NCBI GenBank assembly: GCA_029287815.1 | Contig: JARFQK010000195.1 | Location: 1-6,531 of the forward strand | DNA: 6,531 nucleotides | Reading direction: 5' to 3' | Source: Gammaproteobacteria bacterium | Lineage (GTDB): Bacteria > Pseudomonadota > Gammaproteobacteria > SZUA-229 | Shown: positions 5,420-6,531 of the stretch, piece after piece | Numbering within the stretch: position 1 is the stretch's first letter | Layout: each line of letters starts with the position of its first letter | Program-made: the position numbers and the translations under genes | The notes under the pieces: model-generated | Told to the model about the DNA's origin: nothing | The model's input: only the letters and a program-made list of their open reading frames with translations | The model's database searches: none

Positions 5420-6531
5420 ATGAAGCCACGGTCCCTCATTCTTGTTGTCTTATTGGCATTGCTGCTGGCGAGCTGGTGGGGACGCACAGAGTTCGCCGAA
5501 ATTGCTATTTCCTCAGCCATGCGCGGCTATGGACTCAACAATATAACCACCGAAATCGACCAACTGGGTATTAGTCGAAGCCGATTTTCCAATATCGCTT
5601 TCACTGTTGCCACTGACGACAGCAGATTCAGGCTGATAGCCGAAAGCATGACTTTGGACTACACCGCAGCCCAGCTATCCAGGGGTCGTGTCGAGAGCAT
5701 TGTCATTGACAGGCTGGTGCTGTCCCATCAGACCCTCAGATCAACGGTTACCAGTGCTGTTGCACATGTGCTGGAGCCCGCAAAGATTATCGCTGCGCTC
5801 AGGCAGACTTTGCGCCAGTATCTGATTGTCAATCGCGTCGAGATAAAGGCGTTGTCCCTCAACGGTGAATCGTTTGGCATACTTGAACACAAGCCGCTAC
5901 AGCTTCGCGCAAGCACCCACGGCGATGGCATAACAGCCGAGCTCTCCCTACTGAAATCATCGCCCACTGGCGAACCTGTGATTATACGCAAGCTAATGAT
6001 TTCGAGGCTTTCGAACGATGCATTCGAGGCTGAGCTTCTCGATCCGCAACGAGCGGATACCGTTGCCGGTGAATTCAAGCTGAACTTGCTCGACAAGTCT
6101 ATCGATGGAGACTACTGGCTCGAACCTGGAACGCTTATCGACTGGCTACAACCATTCACAAAGATCAAAGCTATTGGTAGCATCGAGAAAATAAGCGGCC
6201 GAATAGCGCTGGACGTTTCCGCTGCTGATCAGATAAAGACTAAAGTCAATGCGAGAACCGACCGATTGAGCATCGGGGGCTACCAGGTAGATGACCTGGA
6301 GATCAGTATAGCTGCCCGCAATGAGTTGATCGATGCGCTCCAACATACCCAGCTGGACAGTGAATCATATGTCCGATTCAGCAGCGTCAGCCACCCCGAG
6401 TTCTTGCTGGGTAAAACCCGCGTTGACTTGGCCGGCGATCTTTACGCATCCGGCGATCCATGGTTAATCAACGGCAATGTCAACGCCGACGCAGTGAAGG
6501 CGGTTTATGACGCTAAATCCATTCGGCTAAG
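5420..6531 (+). CDS. YdbH-like AsmA-superfamily intermembrane transport protein, N-terminal part (3' end outside the window)
   Basis: ATG 5420 opens a frame without stops to the window end: 370 codons plus 2 bases. The preceding in-frame stop is TAG 5357-5359, and no other start codon lies between, so the start is firm although no Shine-Dalgarno site is visible. The protein begins MKPR followed by a hydrophobic segment (about 5-20), a probable inner-membrane anchor. It continues with alternating short beta-strand-like stretches of the AsmA/YdbH kind, such as LRYD-type elements near FRLIAESMTLDYTAAQL and GRVESIVIDRLVLS, and later SIGGYQVDDLEIS. In E. coli YdbH (about 880 residues) shares a role with TamB and YhdP in moving phospholipids to the outer membrane and is encoded with ynbE and ydbL. 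Assignment rests on overall pattern, not a catalytic motif; another AsmA-like family is possible. Confidence 0.72.
   Translation, partial: MKPRSLILVVLLALLLASWWGRTEFAEIAISSAMRGYGLNNITTEIDQLGISRSRFSNIAFTVATDDSRFRLIAESMTLDYTAAQLSRGRVESIVIDRLVLSHQTLRSTVTSAVAHVLEPAKIIAALRQTLRQYLIVNRVEIKALSLNGESFGILEHKPLQLRASTHGDGITAELSLLKSSPTGEPVIIRKLMISRLSNDAFEAELLDPQRADTVAGEFKLNLLDKSIDGDYWLEPGTLIDWLQPFTKIKAIGSIEKISGRIALDVSAADQIKTKVNARTDRLSIGGYQVDDLEISIAARNELIDALQHTQLDSESYVRFSSVSHPEFLLGKTRVDLAGDLYASGDPWLINGNVNADAVKAVYDAKSIRL

Noticed and set aside
5377..5574. 65-codon plus-strand frame at the start of the YdbH-like gene
   Set aside because: It is out of frame with the long open frame from 5420, which has a credible membrane anchor and stays open to the window end.
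5728..6346. Minus-strand frames of 122 and 66 codons within the YdbH-like gene
   Set aside because: They are antisense shadows of the long plus-strand frame, with no recognisable motifs.

Overview
The window looks like ordinary chromosomal DNA from a gammaproteobacterium. The evidence is an Escherichia-type PhoH, a YeeZ-like atypical SDR protein, a YdbH-like AsmA-superfamily protein and a LemA/M48 protease pair, all with mixed, moderately GC-rich codon use. Genus cannot be read from the sequence. No rRNA, tRNA, CRISPR array, phage structural gene or complete insertion sequence is visible.

Layout, left to right. (1) Positions 1-429 hold the 3' part of a lemA gene, cut by the window edge. It is followed by a large membrane-anchored M48 (HtpX-like) zinc protease at 694-2631. 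The gap between them is filled almost exactly by a 240-bp non-coding element (430-669) with 18-bp imperfect terminal inverted repeats, flanked by CTAG on both sides. The left CTAG contains the lemA stop codon. Removing the element and one CTAG brings the two genes to 20 nt apart, the spacing of a normal operon. This is the most notable observation in the window. (2) At 2637-3491 on the minus strand, convergent with the protease and only 5 bp from it, lies a YeeZ-like NAD(P)-binding SDR-family gene. (3) The 157-bp divergent region 3492-3648 carries a consensus TTGACA box, a strong overlapping palindrome and a second smaller palindrome. It separates the SDR gene from a stand-alone phoH gene (3649-4443, plus) that has a clear Shine-Dalgarno site. 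(4) A perfect 11-bp inverted repeat (4458-4501) lies between the convergent phoH and a minus-strand AIG2-like gamma-glutamylcyclotransferase gene (4611-5051). (5) A 368-bp stretch without a recognisable gene (5052-5419) precedes a plus-strand gene starting at 5420. That frame is open to the end of the window and encodes the N-terminal 370 residues of a YdbH-like AsmA-family envelope protein.

The genes do not form one pathway. LemA and the M48 protease are a recurrent bacterial pair thought to act at the membrane. YdbH-like proteins work in lipid transport between the inner and outer membranes. PhoH, the SDR protein and the cyclotransferase are separately transcribed housekeeping or stress genes. 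I found no convincing new multi-gene system. The new material is at the level of DNA elements: the MITE-like insertion and the palindromic phoH control region.
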